Of a DNA stretch of 64,000 nucleotides, positions 37,061 to 49,045 are shown piece after piece. Every line of letters begins with the position of its first letter. The stretch's first letter is position 1. The translations under genes were made by a program, and so were the position numbers. Origin of the DNA: Trichobilharzia regenti (Eukaryota; Platyhelminthes; Trematoda; Strigeidida; Schistosomatidae); the NCBI GenBank assembly GCA_944472135.2, contig OX235268.1:11786589-11850588 (forward strand), read 5' to 3'. The notes beneath the pieces were generated by a model. The model did no database searches, had not been told where the DNA came from, and saw only the letters and a list, made by a program, of their open reading frames with translations.

Positions 37061-40000
37061 GCGGGCTCCAGAGATATTTAATTACCAGTCGTCTTCAGTT
37101 GATTTGCATCTGGAACTTGACATTGAACCTAAGCATACTGAAATACCCATAATACAATATTATCAGGGATATATGCAAAAATATTTGAAGAAGGAAAAAA
37201 CATTTTAAAATTTAAGGCTGATTAAGATTAGGTGACTAGGGTTGTGAAAGCAGTCATAGTGAAAGTGGTGTGAAACATAGAGTTCACAGATTTCGGGAGC
37301 TAACAGTGAGGGTCAGAGGAGTGCCGTATTAGATCTCTAATTTTTAGTTTGTCACATACCCCTTCTAACCCGTTGTTAATGAAATATTTGTTCAGCAGAG
37401 ATGAGGAAGATTTTGGGGTAGGACTGTTTCTAATTTCAGTTGAAAGACGGTTCCAAATACAACGGTATCTCACAGTGAAAGAGTTTGTTCTGTATTTTGT
37501 ATGACAGCGGGGAACTTTAAAAGAAAAAGATTTATTTCTGAGGTTATATTTCTTAGGTGAACTGAAAGTAAAGTCATTGTGGGGGAAATATATAAGCCCT
37601 TTAGCAATGCTAAATGTAATTTTATGTTGAACTTCAGTCGTCTAACCCATGAGGGTTCCAAGTCGAATATATTACATCTGTTGTAGTAAGAAATGCAAAG
37701 ATGTTCACCTACTAGACGTTTAGTAAGCGCCCTTTGTAGACTTTCTAATTTGCATCTGTCTTTTACGGAGACACTGTCCATGATAGGGGGACAAAATTCA
37801 AGTAAGGGCCTTACGCACAACTTGTACAGCATAATTTTGGATTCACTCGTCTTAAAGTTTCGGAATAAAACCCAAAGAGCCTTTTGACCTTTTATACTTG
37901 TAATTTAACATATTCCGTCAGGCTAAATTCTGGAGTGAATTTCAGACCCAAGTCTGTTGTAAGCGGCAGACGAGGAATATGTTTTTTGTGTAGGGAGATG
38001 AAAAGTTCAGATGAAATGCTTTTGGAGCATAGCACACCACATTTTTCAACGTTAAACTTCATTTTCCACAGGATACACCATAATTGGACGCTATCAATAT
38101 CATCTTGAATCCTACTAAATACACATGATTCTTCATTTCTGAGTGAGTGATACACTATTTTGATGTTATCGGCAAATAGGAAAGGTCTGCCATGTTTAAT
38201 AACGTCGAAAATGTCATTGAAATATAACAGGAATAGCAGTAGACCTAGGACACTACCTTGTATAACTCCACTTGTTATCCGAACAGGGTTGGATGAGTGG
38301 GAACCTAACCTGACCTTTAGCATCCGGTTGCTTAGAAACGAACTGAGCCAGCTTGACAATAAACCTTAGATCTCATATGACTGGACTTTTGAAATTAACA
38401 GTCGGTGGCCCACAGTGTCAAAGGATTTACTAAGATCTAAGTATACGATAACTGTGATCATACTGGAATCTTCAAGTTGTGAGATGTGGTCAAAAAATTG
38501 TAAGTGACATGTCGTGCAAGAACGTGACTTCATGAAACCATGTCGATGAGGAGTGATAAGTTTCTCTTGAGAGAGGAAGTCGAAAATGGCACTTTTCACG
38601 ATCTTTTCCAGAAGCCTTGAAATAACAGAAGTTAGGTTAATGGGTCTGTAACTCATGATACTCGAAAGGGAGCCTTACTTATACCTAGGGGTAATGTGCA
38701 TGGTTTCCCATGCATCTGGATATGTTCCAGTTGATAGAGAGGTAGAGAACAATTTAAGAAGAAGAATAGGAAGGTCTTCACCACCGTATTTTAAAACGTT
38801 GAGGGAATCATATCAGGACCTGGGTTGTTTGAACTTTTGAGAGAAGTGATTGCTTTCTTAATATTATCTAAAGAAAAGCTGATAATTTCTAAGGTTTTTT
38901 GTGAACTTACAGGGAATAGAGGTTGTGGTTGATGTAGAGTGTCACCCATAATGTATCACATATATCCAGGTTGAGGTCATCATAGTGCACAGCTCTGCAG
39001 TCGGATTTAATATAGATAATGCATCCTCCACCCCGCCCAATTGATCTGTTCTTCCTGAAAAATGAGTAGCCTTCGCAGTGAAAGAAATCATCATTTATTT
39101 CACTTGTGCACCAAGCTTCAGTGATCATTAGTGCTGTAGTTTGGCTAATCAGTAGTAGGGATTGGATGTATGCCATTTTGTTTACAGCTGACCACGCATT
39201 AATAAGGACTATGTTGGGATTAGCCGAGTCATATCTTAAGATTTTAGCCATGTCTTGAAGTAGCTGGTGATGAGATTCAATCATAGTGTCCTCAGACGAC
39301 AATGAAATAAATATATGTCTGTAGATGCCCTAGGAAAGCTAGAAGTGGAGAGGGGGTCAGTTATCTTTCCGTGTTCAAGTAAGTTCGAACGTGAAGAAGA
39401 TTGGCTATCATAAGAAAGGATATAGAGGTTTTTGACGAAGAAGTGAATTGCGTGAGTCATGTAGAGGGAGCTCTAGGCAGTAATTAGGCATTGCTGTATG
39501 AGCTGTCATATATATATTGGGGGGAATGTAAGCTACAAGGTTCGGATTGTGTTTTATGGTTTTTATCTCTTTCGGCTTTGTGAATATTTGTTTCTGGAGA
39601 GAGTTGAGTTATCAAACTGTGAGCATCTGAATAAGTGTGTGGTAATAGTCTCTCATTATGCATTGTCTTTGTGGACGAACTGGAAGCCCCACTTTTCAAC
39701 TTCCTGGAATTGAAACTGCTTGGATTTGGGGAATACTGGGTGTGATGTACTGCAGTTTGTCACCGGGGTACAGGGATCGTTATCAGAGGAGTCTAGATCT
39801 ACGGTGGATTTCCTTCCTAGTTAATGGTTATACACCGAACCATTTTTGGACCTTATATTTTCACGAAAGTTCGTTTCTGAATATGATGTGCTTTGTACAG
39901 GAAGGTTCACACCCCTTCGCTCTGCCTCTACAGAATTGTGGGTGCTCAGGGGTGTTGTAGAGGAGGTGGGATTCACGGTTTTAGAATCGGTCATATAAGT

Positions 40001-40780
40001 CATTCTCTGGATCGGCGTTTTGTCACGAGCTAACTTAATCGTGTAGTAACGCATATTTTTTATTAGTCTTTGCCTACTTTAAAAGATGTCAGCCTTAGAG
40101 GAAGAGTCAAATTTCAACACAAGTGGGCAAGATTTATTTTTCTGAGACTTTCTTAGTCGATGGCAGCTGCATGGGACGTTGTTCATAGAGCATGCATTCA
40201 AAATAGTGCTTTTGACCTTGTTGATCTGAGAATTATCCGGTTTGTTATACACAAGTATGTTCTTCTCGCGCACTACACGTTGATATACTTCAGTTGCAAC
40301 GTAGTTTATCAGCTTTGCGGTTAGTGGTAACTTTCTAGGTGAAGTACTACTACAGCCAGTTTTGACATCTTTACTTCAAGCCTCCTAATTATGGAAAATA
40401 GTTCTTCGATTTTATCTTCACAACTAGGTGAAGAACAAAAAACTGGATAAGTGATAGAAGCCGAAATGTTTGCGGTGTGATTCTTATCGCAAGACGCTTT
40501 GCAAGTGTCTACGAGGCCTAGATCATTACATGAAGTATCACTGTGCATACCATCCATGATGTTGTTTACTACTCAAGCAAGTGGGGTGAGTTTAATGTCC
40601 GGACTTGACGTGTCTACCGCAGCAGACTTATATTTAGTTGTTAAATCAACAGATGTAGTGCTCTCACTTCCTGCAGACCTAATTATTCTGTTTGGATTGA
40701 TTTTTTTACTGCGATGTGAAACAGAGAGTGGAGTTAGACGCTTAGTTTGGATCACTGGCATTTATAACAGCCATAAAATT
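37061..40780 (-). mobile_element. CR1-like element, copy D
   Basis: ORF1 pieces lie at 40573-40761, 40321-40557, 40079-40273 and 39821-40054, the endonuclease part at 38907-39302, and RT pieces at 38366-38656, 37892-38359 and 37470-37832. FADN replaces FADD as in A, so the lost Asp predates the A/D split. The 257-bp block after KTQSEP is missing. The stop is at about 37300. Confidence 0.8.
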
Positions 40781-41693
40781 TCTATAGGTTGGTTTGTACG
40801 GACCAGTTATGTTTTACGGGTTGATCACGGATTGATATCAGTTAGAGAACCATTGAAAACCAGGGAGTACTGGACAGCTGCTGTTTCATCCCAGTTTGGG
40901 AATCATCGGCAGTACGCACCCACTGGGATTCGAACCAGGGCCTAACGGTTACAAGGCAAGCTCGTATACCATTCTGCCACTGGGACCCCATTCAATGGCT
41001 CGTGAATTCTAACTTCTACTAATTCGTGATTTAGCGCGACCCCAACCATTGTCGTTGGTGGGACATCCATCCACACACGTGACATCTAATTGGACCTCAC
41101 TGGTCACGACTTCTCACTAGAACTCAGGAAACTCCAACCTGTAGCAAGTCACTAGCGAGCATCAGATTAACTTTCTATAGTTTGGTTTGTGAGGATTAGT
41201 TATGTTTTACGGGTTGATCACAGATTGATATCAGTTAGAGAACCATTGAAAACCAGGGAGTACTGGACAGCTGCTGTTTCATCCCAGTTTGGGAATCATC
41301 GGCAGTACGCATCCACTGGGATTCGAACCAGGGCCTAACGGTTACAAGGCAAGCTCGTATACCATTCAGCCACTGGGACCCGATTCAATGGCTCGTGAAT
41401 TCTAACTTCTACTAATTCGTGATTTAGCGCGACCCCAACCATTGTCGTTGGTGGGACATCCATCCACACACGTGACATCTAATTGGACCTCACTGGTCAC
41501 GACTTCTCACTAGAACTCAGGAAACTCCAACCTGTAGCAAGTCACTAGCGAGCATCAGATTAACTTTCTATAGTTTGGTTTGTAAGGATTAGTAATGTTT
41601 TACGGGTTGATCACGGATTGATATCAGTAAGAGAACCAATGAAAAACAGGGAGTACTGGAGAGCTGCAGTTTCATCCTAGTTTATGAAACATT
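40780..41693 (-). repeat. 394-bp tRNA-like satellite, inverted part
   Basis: Two units of 393 bp and a broken third run on the minus strand. Their tRNA-like parts are at 40916-40987 and 41309-41380 and read CCGTTAGGCCC where the + strand units read CCGGAAGGTCCC, so they form a separate subtype. The third unit is more diverged and ends at 41693, where the array flips direction. Confidence 0.85.
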
Positions 41694-44600
41694 GCTCGCT
41701 AGAGACTTGCTGCAGGTTGGAGTTTCCTGAGTTCTAGTGAGAAGTTGTGACCAGTGAGGTCCAATTAGATGTCACGAGTGTGGATGGATGTCCCACCAAC
41801 GACAATGGTTGGGGTCGCGCTAAATCACGAATTTATAGAAGTTAGAATTCACGAGCCATTGAATCGGGTTCCAGTGGCTGAATGGTGTACGAGCTTGCCT
41901 TGTAACCGGAAGGTCCCTGGTTCGAATCCCAGTGGGTGCGTACTGCCGATGATTCCCAAACTAGGATGAAACAGCAGCTGTCCAGTACTCCCTGGTTTTC
42001 AATGGTTCTCTAACTGATATCAATCCGTGATCAACCCGTAAAACATAACTAATCCTTACAAACCAAACTATAGAAAGTTAATCTGATGCTCGCTAGTGAC
42101 TTGCTACAGGTTGGAGTTTCCTGAGTTCTAGTGAGAAGTCGTGACCAGTGAGGTCCAATTAGATGTCACGTGTGTGGATGGATGTCCCACCAACGACAAT
42201 GGTTGGGGTCGCGCTAAATCACGAATTAGTAGAAGTTAGAATTCACGAGCCATTGAATCGGGTCCCAGTGGCTGAATGGTATACGAGCTTGCCTTGTAAC
42301 CGGAAGGTCCCTGGTTCGAATCCCAGTGGGTGCGTACTGCCGATGATTCCCAAACTGGGATGAAACAGCAGCTGTCCAGTACTCCCTGGTTTTCAATGGT
42401 TCTCTAACTGATATCAATCCGTGATCAACCCGTAAAACATAACTAATCCATACAAACCAAACTATAGAAAGTTAATCTGATGCTCGCTAGTGACTTGCTA
42501 CAGGTTGGAGTTTCCTGAGTTCTAGTGAGAAGTCGTGACCAGTGAGGTCCAATTAGATGTCACGTGTGTGGATGGATGTCCCACCAACGACAATGGTTGG
42601 GGTCGCGCTAAATCACGAATTAGTAGAAGTTAGAATTCACGAGCCATTGAATCGGGTCCCAGTGGCTGAATGGTATACGAGCCTGCCTTGTAACCGGAAG
42701 GTCCCTGGTTCGAATCCCAGTGGGTGCGTACTGCCGATGATTCCCAAACTAGGATGAAACAGCAGCTGTCCAGTACTCCCTGGTTTTCAATGTTTCTCTA
42801 ACTGATATCAATCCGTGATCAACCCGTAAAACATAACTAATCCTTACAAACCAAACTATAGAAAGTTAATCTGATGCTCGCTAGTGACTTGCTACAGGTT
42901 GGAGTTTCCTGAGTTCTAGTGAGAAGTCGTGACCAGTGAGGTCCAATTAGATGTCACGTGTGTGGATGGATGTCCCACCAACGACAATGGTTGGGGTCGC
43001 GCTAAATCACGAATTAGTAGAAGTTAGAATTCACGAGCCATTGAATCGGGTCCCAGTGGCTGAATGGTGTACGAGCTTGCCTTGTAACCGGAAGGTCCCT
43101 GGTTCGAATCCCAGTGGGTGCGTACTGCCGATGATTCCCAAACTAGGATGAAACAGCAGCTGTCCAGTACTCCCTGGTTTTCAATGGTTCTCTAACTGAT
43201 ATCAATACGTAATCAACCCGTAAAACATAACTAATCCTTACAAACCAAACTATAGAAAGTTAATCTGATGCTCGCTAGTGACTTGCTACAGGTTGGAGTT
43301 TCCTGAGTTCTAGTGAGAAGTCGTGACCAGTGAGGTCCAATTAGATGTCACGTGTGTGGATGGATGTCCCACCAACGACAATGGCTGGAGTCTCGCTAAA
43401 TCACGAATTAGTAGAAGTTAGAATTCACGAGCCATTGAATCGGGTCCCAGTGGCTGAATGGTATACGAGCTTGCCTTGTAACCGGAAGGTCCCTGGTTCG
43501 AATCCCAGTGGGTGCGTACTGCCGATGATTCCCAAACTAGGATGAAACAGCAGCTGTCCAGTACTCCCTGGTTTTCAATGGTTCTCTAACTGATATCAAT
43601 ACGTGATCAACCCGTAAAACATAACTAATCCTTACAAACCAAAGTATGGAAAGTTAATCTGATGCTCGCTAGTGACTTGCTACAGGTTGGAGTTTCCTGA
43701 GTTCTAGTGAGAAGTCGTGACCAGTGAGGTCCAATTAGATGTCACGTGTGTGGATGGATGTCCCACCAACGACAATGGCTGGGGTCGCGCTAAATCACGA
43801 ATTAGTAGAAGGTAGAATTCACGAGCCATTGAATCGGGTCCCAGTGGCTGAATGGTATACGAGCCCGCCTTGTAACCGGAAGGTCCCTGGTTCGAATCCC
43901 AGTGGGTGCGTACTGCCGATGATTCCCAAACTAGGATGAAACAGCAGCTGTCCAGTACTCCCTGGTTTTCAATGTTTCTCTAACTGATATCAATCCGTGA
44001 TCAACCCGTAAAACATAACTAATCCTTACAAACCAAACTATAGAAAGTTAATCTGATGCTCGCTAGTGACTTGCTACAGGTTGGCGTTTCCTGAGTTCTA
44101 GTGAGAAGTCGTGACCAGTGAGGTCCAATTAGATGTCACGTGTGTGGATGGATGTCCCACCAACGACAATGGTTGGGGTCGCGCTGAATCACGAATTAGT
44201 AGAAGTTAGAATTCACGAGCCATTGAATCGGGTCCCAGTGGCTGAATGGTATACGAGCTTGCCTTGTAACCGGAAGGTCCCTGGTTCGAATCCCAGTGGG
44301 TGCGTACTGCCGATGATTCCCAAACTAGGATGAAACAGCAGCTGTCCAGTACTTCCTGGTTTTCAATGTTTCTCTAACTGATATCAATCCGTGATCAACC
44401 CGTAAAACATAACTAATCCTTACAAACCAAATTATGGAAAGTTAATCTGATGCTCGCTAGTGACTTGCTACAGGTTGGAGTTTCCTGAGTTCTAGTGAGA
44501 AGTCGTGACCAGTGAGGTCCAATTAGATGTCACGTGTGTGGATGGATGTCCCACCAACGACAATGGCTGGGGTCGCGCTAAATCACGAATTAGTAGAAGT

Positions 44601-47600
44601 TAGAATTCACGAGCCATTGAATCGGGTCCCAGTGGCTGAATGGTATACGAGCTTGCCTTGTAACCGGAAGGTCCCTGGTTCGAATCCCAGTGGGTGCGTA
44701 CTGCCGATGATTCCCAAACTAGGATGAAACAGCAGCTGTCCAGTACTCCCTGGTTTTCAATGTTTCTCTAACTGATATCAATCCGTGATCAACCCGTAAA
44801 ACATAACTAATCCTTACAAACCAAACTATAGAAAGTTAATCTGATGCTCGCTAGTGACTTGCTACAGGTTGGAGTTTCCTGAGTTCTAGTGAGAAGTCGT
44901 GACCAGTGAGGTCCAATTAGATGTCACGTGTGTGGATGGATGTCCCACCAACGACAATGGTTGGGGTCGCGCTGAATCACGAATTAGTAGAAGTTAGAAT
45001 TCACGAGCCATTGAATCGGGTCCCAGTGGCTGAATGGTATACGAGCTTGCCTTGTAACCGGAAGGTCCCTGGTTCGAATCCCAGTGGGTGCGTACTGCCG
45101 ATGATTCCCGAACTAGGATGAAACAGCAGCTGTCCAGTACTCCCTGGTTTTCAATGGTTCTCTAACTGATATCAATCCGTGATCAACCCGTAAAACATAA
45201 CTAATCCTTACAAACCAAACTATAGAAAGTTAATCTGATGCTCGCTAGTGACTTGCTACAGGTTGGAGTTTCCTGAGTTCTAGTGAGAAGTCGTGACCAG
45301 TGAGGTCCAATTAGATGTCACGTGTGTGGATGGATGTCCCACCAACGACAATGGTTGGGGTCGCGCTGAATCACGAATTAGTAGAAGTTAGAATTCACGA
45401 GCCATTGAATCGGGTCCCAGTGGCTGAATGGTATACGAGCTTGCCTTGTAACCGGAAGGTCCCTGGTTCGAATCCCAGTGGGTGCGTACTGCCGATGATT
45501 CCCAAACTAGGATGAAACAGCAGCTGTCCAGTACTCCCTGGTTTTCAATGGTTCTCTAACTGATATCAATCCGTGATCAACCCGTAAAACATAACTAATC
45601 CTTACAAACCAAACTATAGAAAGTTAATCTGATGCTCGCTAGTGACTTGCTACAGGTTGGAGTTTCCTGAGTTCTAGTGAGAAGTCGTGACCAGTGAGGT
45701 CCAATTAGATGTCACGTGTGTGGATGGATGTCCCACCAACGACAATGGTTGGGGTCGCGCTGAATCACGAATTAGTAGAAGTTAGAATTCACGAGCCATT
45801 GAATCGGGTCCCAGTGGCTGAATGGTATACGAGCTTGCCTTGTAACCGGAAGGTCCCTGGTTCGAATCCCAGTGGGTGCGTACTGCCGATGATTCCCGAA
45901 CTAGGATGAAACAGCAGCTGTCCAGTACTCCCTGGTTTTCAATGGTTCTCTAACTGATATCAATCCGTGATCAACCCGTAAAACATAACTAATCCTTACA
46001 AACCAAACTATAGAAAGTTAATCTGATGCTCGCTAGTGACTTGCTACAGGTTGGAGTTTCCTGAGTTCTAGTGAGAAGTCGTGACCAGTGAGGTCCAATT
46101 AGATGTCACGTGTGTGGATGGATGTCCCACCAACGACAATGGTTGGGGTCGCGCTAAATCACGAATTAGTAGAAGTTAGAATTCACGAGCCATTGAATCG
46201 GGTCCCAGTGGCTGAATGGTATACGAGCTTGCCTTGTAACCGGAAGGTCCCTGGTTCGAATCCCAGTGGGTGCGTACTGCCGATGATTCCCGAACTAGGA
46301 TGAAACAGCAGCTGTCCAGTACTCCCTGGTTTTCAATGGTTCTCTAACTGATATCAATCCGTGATCAACCCGTAAAACATAACTAATCCTTACAAACCAA
46401 ACTATAGAAAGTTAATCTGATGCTCGCTAGTGACTTGCTACAGGTTGGAGTTTCCTGAGTTCTAGTGAGAAGTCGTGACCAGTGAGGTCCAATTAGATGT
46501 CACGTGTGTGGATGGATGTCCCACCAACGACAATGGTTGGGGTCGCGCTAAATCACGAATTAGTAGAAGTTAGAATTCACGAGCCATTGAATCGGGTCCC
46601 AGTGGCTGAATGGTATACGAGCTTGCCTTGTAACCGGAAGGTCCCTGGTTCGAATCCCAGTGGGTGCGTACTGCCGATGATTCCCGAACTAGGATGAAAC
46701 AGCAGCTGTCCAGTACTCCCTGGTTTTCAATGGTTCTCTAACTGATATCAATCCGTGATCAACCCGTAAAACATAACTAATCCTTACAAACCAAACTATA
46801 GAAAGTTAATCTGATGCTCGCTAGTGACTTGCTACAGGTTGGAGTTTCCTGAGTTCTAGTGAGAAGTCGTGACCAGTGAGGTCCAATTAGATGTCACGTG
46901 TGTGGATGGATGTCCCACCAACGACAATGGTTGGGGTCGCGCTGAATCACGAATTAGTAGAAGTTAGAATTCACGAGCCATTGAATCGGGTCCCAGTGGC
47001 TGAATGGTATACGAGCTTGCCTTGTAACCGGAAGGTCCCTGGTTCGAATCCCAGTGGGTGCGTACTGCCGATGATTCCCAAACTAGGATGAAACAGCAGC
47101 TGTCCAGTACTCCCTGGTTTTCAATGGTTCTCTAACTGATATCAATCCGTGATCAACCCGTAAAACATAACTAATCCTTACAAACCAAACTATAGAAAGT
47201 TAATCTGATGCTCGCTAGTGACTTGCTACAGGTTGGAGTTTCCTGAGTTCTAGTGAGAAGTCGTGACCAGTGAGGTCCAATTAGATGTCACGTGTGTGGA
47301 TGGATGTCCCACCAACGACAATGGTTGGGGTCGCGCTAAATCACGAATTAGTAGAAGTTAGAATTCACGAGCCATTGAATCGGGTCCCAGTGGCTGAATG
47401 GTATACGAGCTTGCCTTGTAACCGGAAGGTCCCTGGTTCGAATCCCAGTGGGTGCGTACTGCCGATGATTCCCAAACTAGGATGAAACAGCAGCTGTCCA
47501 GTACTCCCTGGTTTTCAATGGTTCTCTAACTGATATCAATCTGTGATCAACCCGTAAAACATAACTAATCCTTACAAACCAAACTATAGAAAGTTAATCT

Positions 47601-47612
47601 GATGCTCGCTAG
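41694..47612 (+). repeat. 394-bp tRNA-like satellite, 15 units
   Basis: Fifteen units of exactly 394 bp run from GCTCGCTAG at 41694 to 47603; the next GCTCGCTAG (47604-47612) closes the array. Units differ at few sites, and the same variants recur (CCCGAAC in units 9, 11, 12 and 13; GCTGAATC in units 7, 9, 10, 11 and 14), the pattern of local homogenisation. Each unit shows a short chance frame of 66 codons, which I do not treat as a gene. Confidence 0.95.
41867..41939 (+). tRNA. tRNA-Thr-like sequence, one per 394-bp unit (first of 15)
   Basis: Same position in every unit: 41867 + 394n to 47383-47455. A box TGGCTGAATGG (41875-41885), loop CTTGTAA giving anticodon TGT, and a perfect B box GGTTCGAATCC (41919-41929). 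The context CCTTGTAA...CCCAGTGGG resembles tRNA-Thr. The anticodon stem pairs badly, one G is missing from the T arm (CTGG/CCAG closes an 8-nt loop), and the acceptor has about two mismatches, so it should not serve in translation. A TTTT at 41996-41999 could end a Pol III transcript of about 133 nt. Confidence 0.65.
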
Positions 47613-48469
47613 CGATTCGGAGATTTTAAGAGCAGAGATCGATTCGTTTGAGTTTTTACAGATATGAAAATAAGACAGTGACAGAGGAGTCATAAATCCA
47701 AATAGACATATAGGCCACGTGCCAGAATCTATGTTACTCGATAGAGATTATGTTGTTGGAAGCAGTGAGTGATAGGATGTAGACTCTGAGGAAGACAAGA
47801 ACACACTTCGAAGGAATCACGAGGAATTGATAGGCATCCTGACGACTGCAGTAAACGTGAAAAACATCAAAATGCGTGAGTGGCTATCTAAGTAAGAATT
47901 AGAGTATGTTAGCAATCATCTCTACAAAACTCTGAATCTGTCAGTCTAAACTGGAGGATTGTACGAGTCGAATGAATGCTCAGTTCTATCAAATGTTGAC
48001 TGACCGCACGAGCAAGGATGTCTGAAGCTATGTGCTTCAGTCCATTGTGAAGATTAGTATCAGACATAAACACCGAATAATATATTGTTTTCGACGTTTC
48101 AGTTTCTTGACCTGCACAATCGCAGATATTTTCAACTAAGAAACTATAAAACGAATCAGATACCAGTCAAATGTAACCTCGAAAAAGATGTTACGTGATG
48201 TAAAGTGCGACTTAGAAAGGTGAATTATTTGAAGTGAGAAAGGAGATAGAAGTTGGCACTTAGTAATTACTGTCGTTCAAGTTTGGCGAAAGCTGAAATC
48301 GATTGTTTTTTCACGCATTTTTAGGATGTTTTCTGATCGATCTCCATGTGCTATTTTTACCTTCAATAACCAACTTTGAATTGTAGTTTTTGTGATGAAA
48401 TTGTTTGGAATTGTTCGTGAATATTTATTTCATGATCTGATATTATTTAGTTCTATTCCGTGAATGATG
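47613..48469. other. Unassigned stretch
   Basis: Unique-looking sequence after the satellite. I see no gene, RNA or repeat in it. Confidence 0.4.
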
Positions 48470-49045
48470 ATTATGATGGATTTCTATTCAGACTAATAAT
48501 TGCATTGGGATTATCTGTATTTTGTAATAACTATTTTGGAACATGTTCTTCTCGACGACCTCATTGGAACCTTCTATTGTTTCTACCATCAACGTAACTG
48601 GAGGTGAACATTTTGAAGTAGAGTCCCTTGAATTTTGTTCTTTAATCATTGGTAGGTACGAGGATCGAAACTTTTCGGCATGTGAAGGAAAGAAATATGG
48701 CGTCGAACGTGCGTTAGATGGCTGACAGAAGTCTTCGAGCTTTCAGCCTGAAAATCTGGTCACTCTTGATTGGTAGGTTAATGAAGATAGCTTTCTCTCG
48801 TGCAGAAGCTGTTTCTTTTTGATGTGGTCAAGAAATCAGTAAAAATGGCTTTTGCACAATTATTTGACATAACTGCAATACAAGGTTGGTTATTGAAGGT
48901 GATGAAGGCACTTTTTCGGTTGATCACAAACATCCTAAAGTGTGTACAAAAACAATAGACTTCTACCTTTACCTACCATGAACTACTTGTCCAATTTAAA
49001 TATGCATCCTCATCAGTATGTACTTTTGTTTTCATGTAACGTTAT
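48470..49045. repeat. 580-bp direct repeat, copy 1
   Basis: Matches 59218-59815 with scattered changes and small indels. The best conserved part (48710-49020) contains two stretches framed like exons: one between GCTGACAG and GTAGGT, one between CTCGTGCAG and GTTGGT. No known protein is recognised in any frame. Confidence 0.7.

Larger units (their letters stand above)
1433..40780. repeat. Nested giant palindrome (segments A, B, C, D)
   Basis: The same sequence is read four times: A + 1433-11049, B - 13401-21386, C + 21387-29069, D - 31421-40780. A pairs with D and B pairs with C about one global centre: matching positions sum to 42,470-42,471 from A-coordinate 3169 inward and to about 42,213 outside the 257-bp indel near 2650-2950. 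A also pairs with B (sum 24,458), and C with D, about local centres, so each half is itself a hairpin. Copies differ by a few bases per kb by eye, plus shared indels. The outer left edge meets a Gypsy remnant. The outer right edge runs straight into the tRNA-like satellite, with the short microhomology TTCTA at the join. Confidence 0.93.
31421..40780 (-). repeat. Segment D of the palindrome
   Basis: Reverse copy of A. It keeps the 945-bp RT block like A and lacks the 257-bp block like B. The AT-rich inner end (31421-33600) holds no recognised gene. Confidence 0.9.

Noticed and set aside
1433..40780. Palindrome as a simple fold-back read artefact
   Set aside because: The four copies differ by two large indels in all four combinations and by many single bases, which one artefact cannot give; junction reads are still the deciding test.
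41867..47455. Cluster of working tRNA-Thr genes
   Set aside because: The T arm lacks a base, the anticodon stem pairs badly and the acceptor has mismatches; called tRNA-like instead.
41769..47485. Fifteen identical 66-codon frames in the satellite as a protein family
   Set aside because: They follow from the 394-bp period, start inside non-coding sequence and run through the tRNA-like part.
40780..47612. CRISPR-like array
   Set aside because: Units are 394 bp with no unique spacers, and the DNA is eukaryotic.
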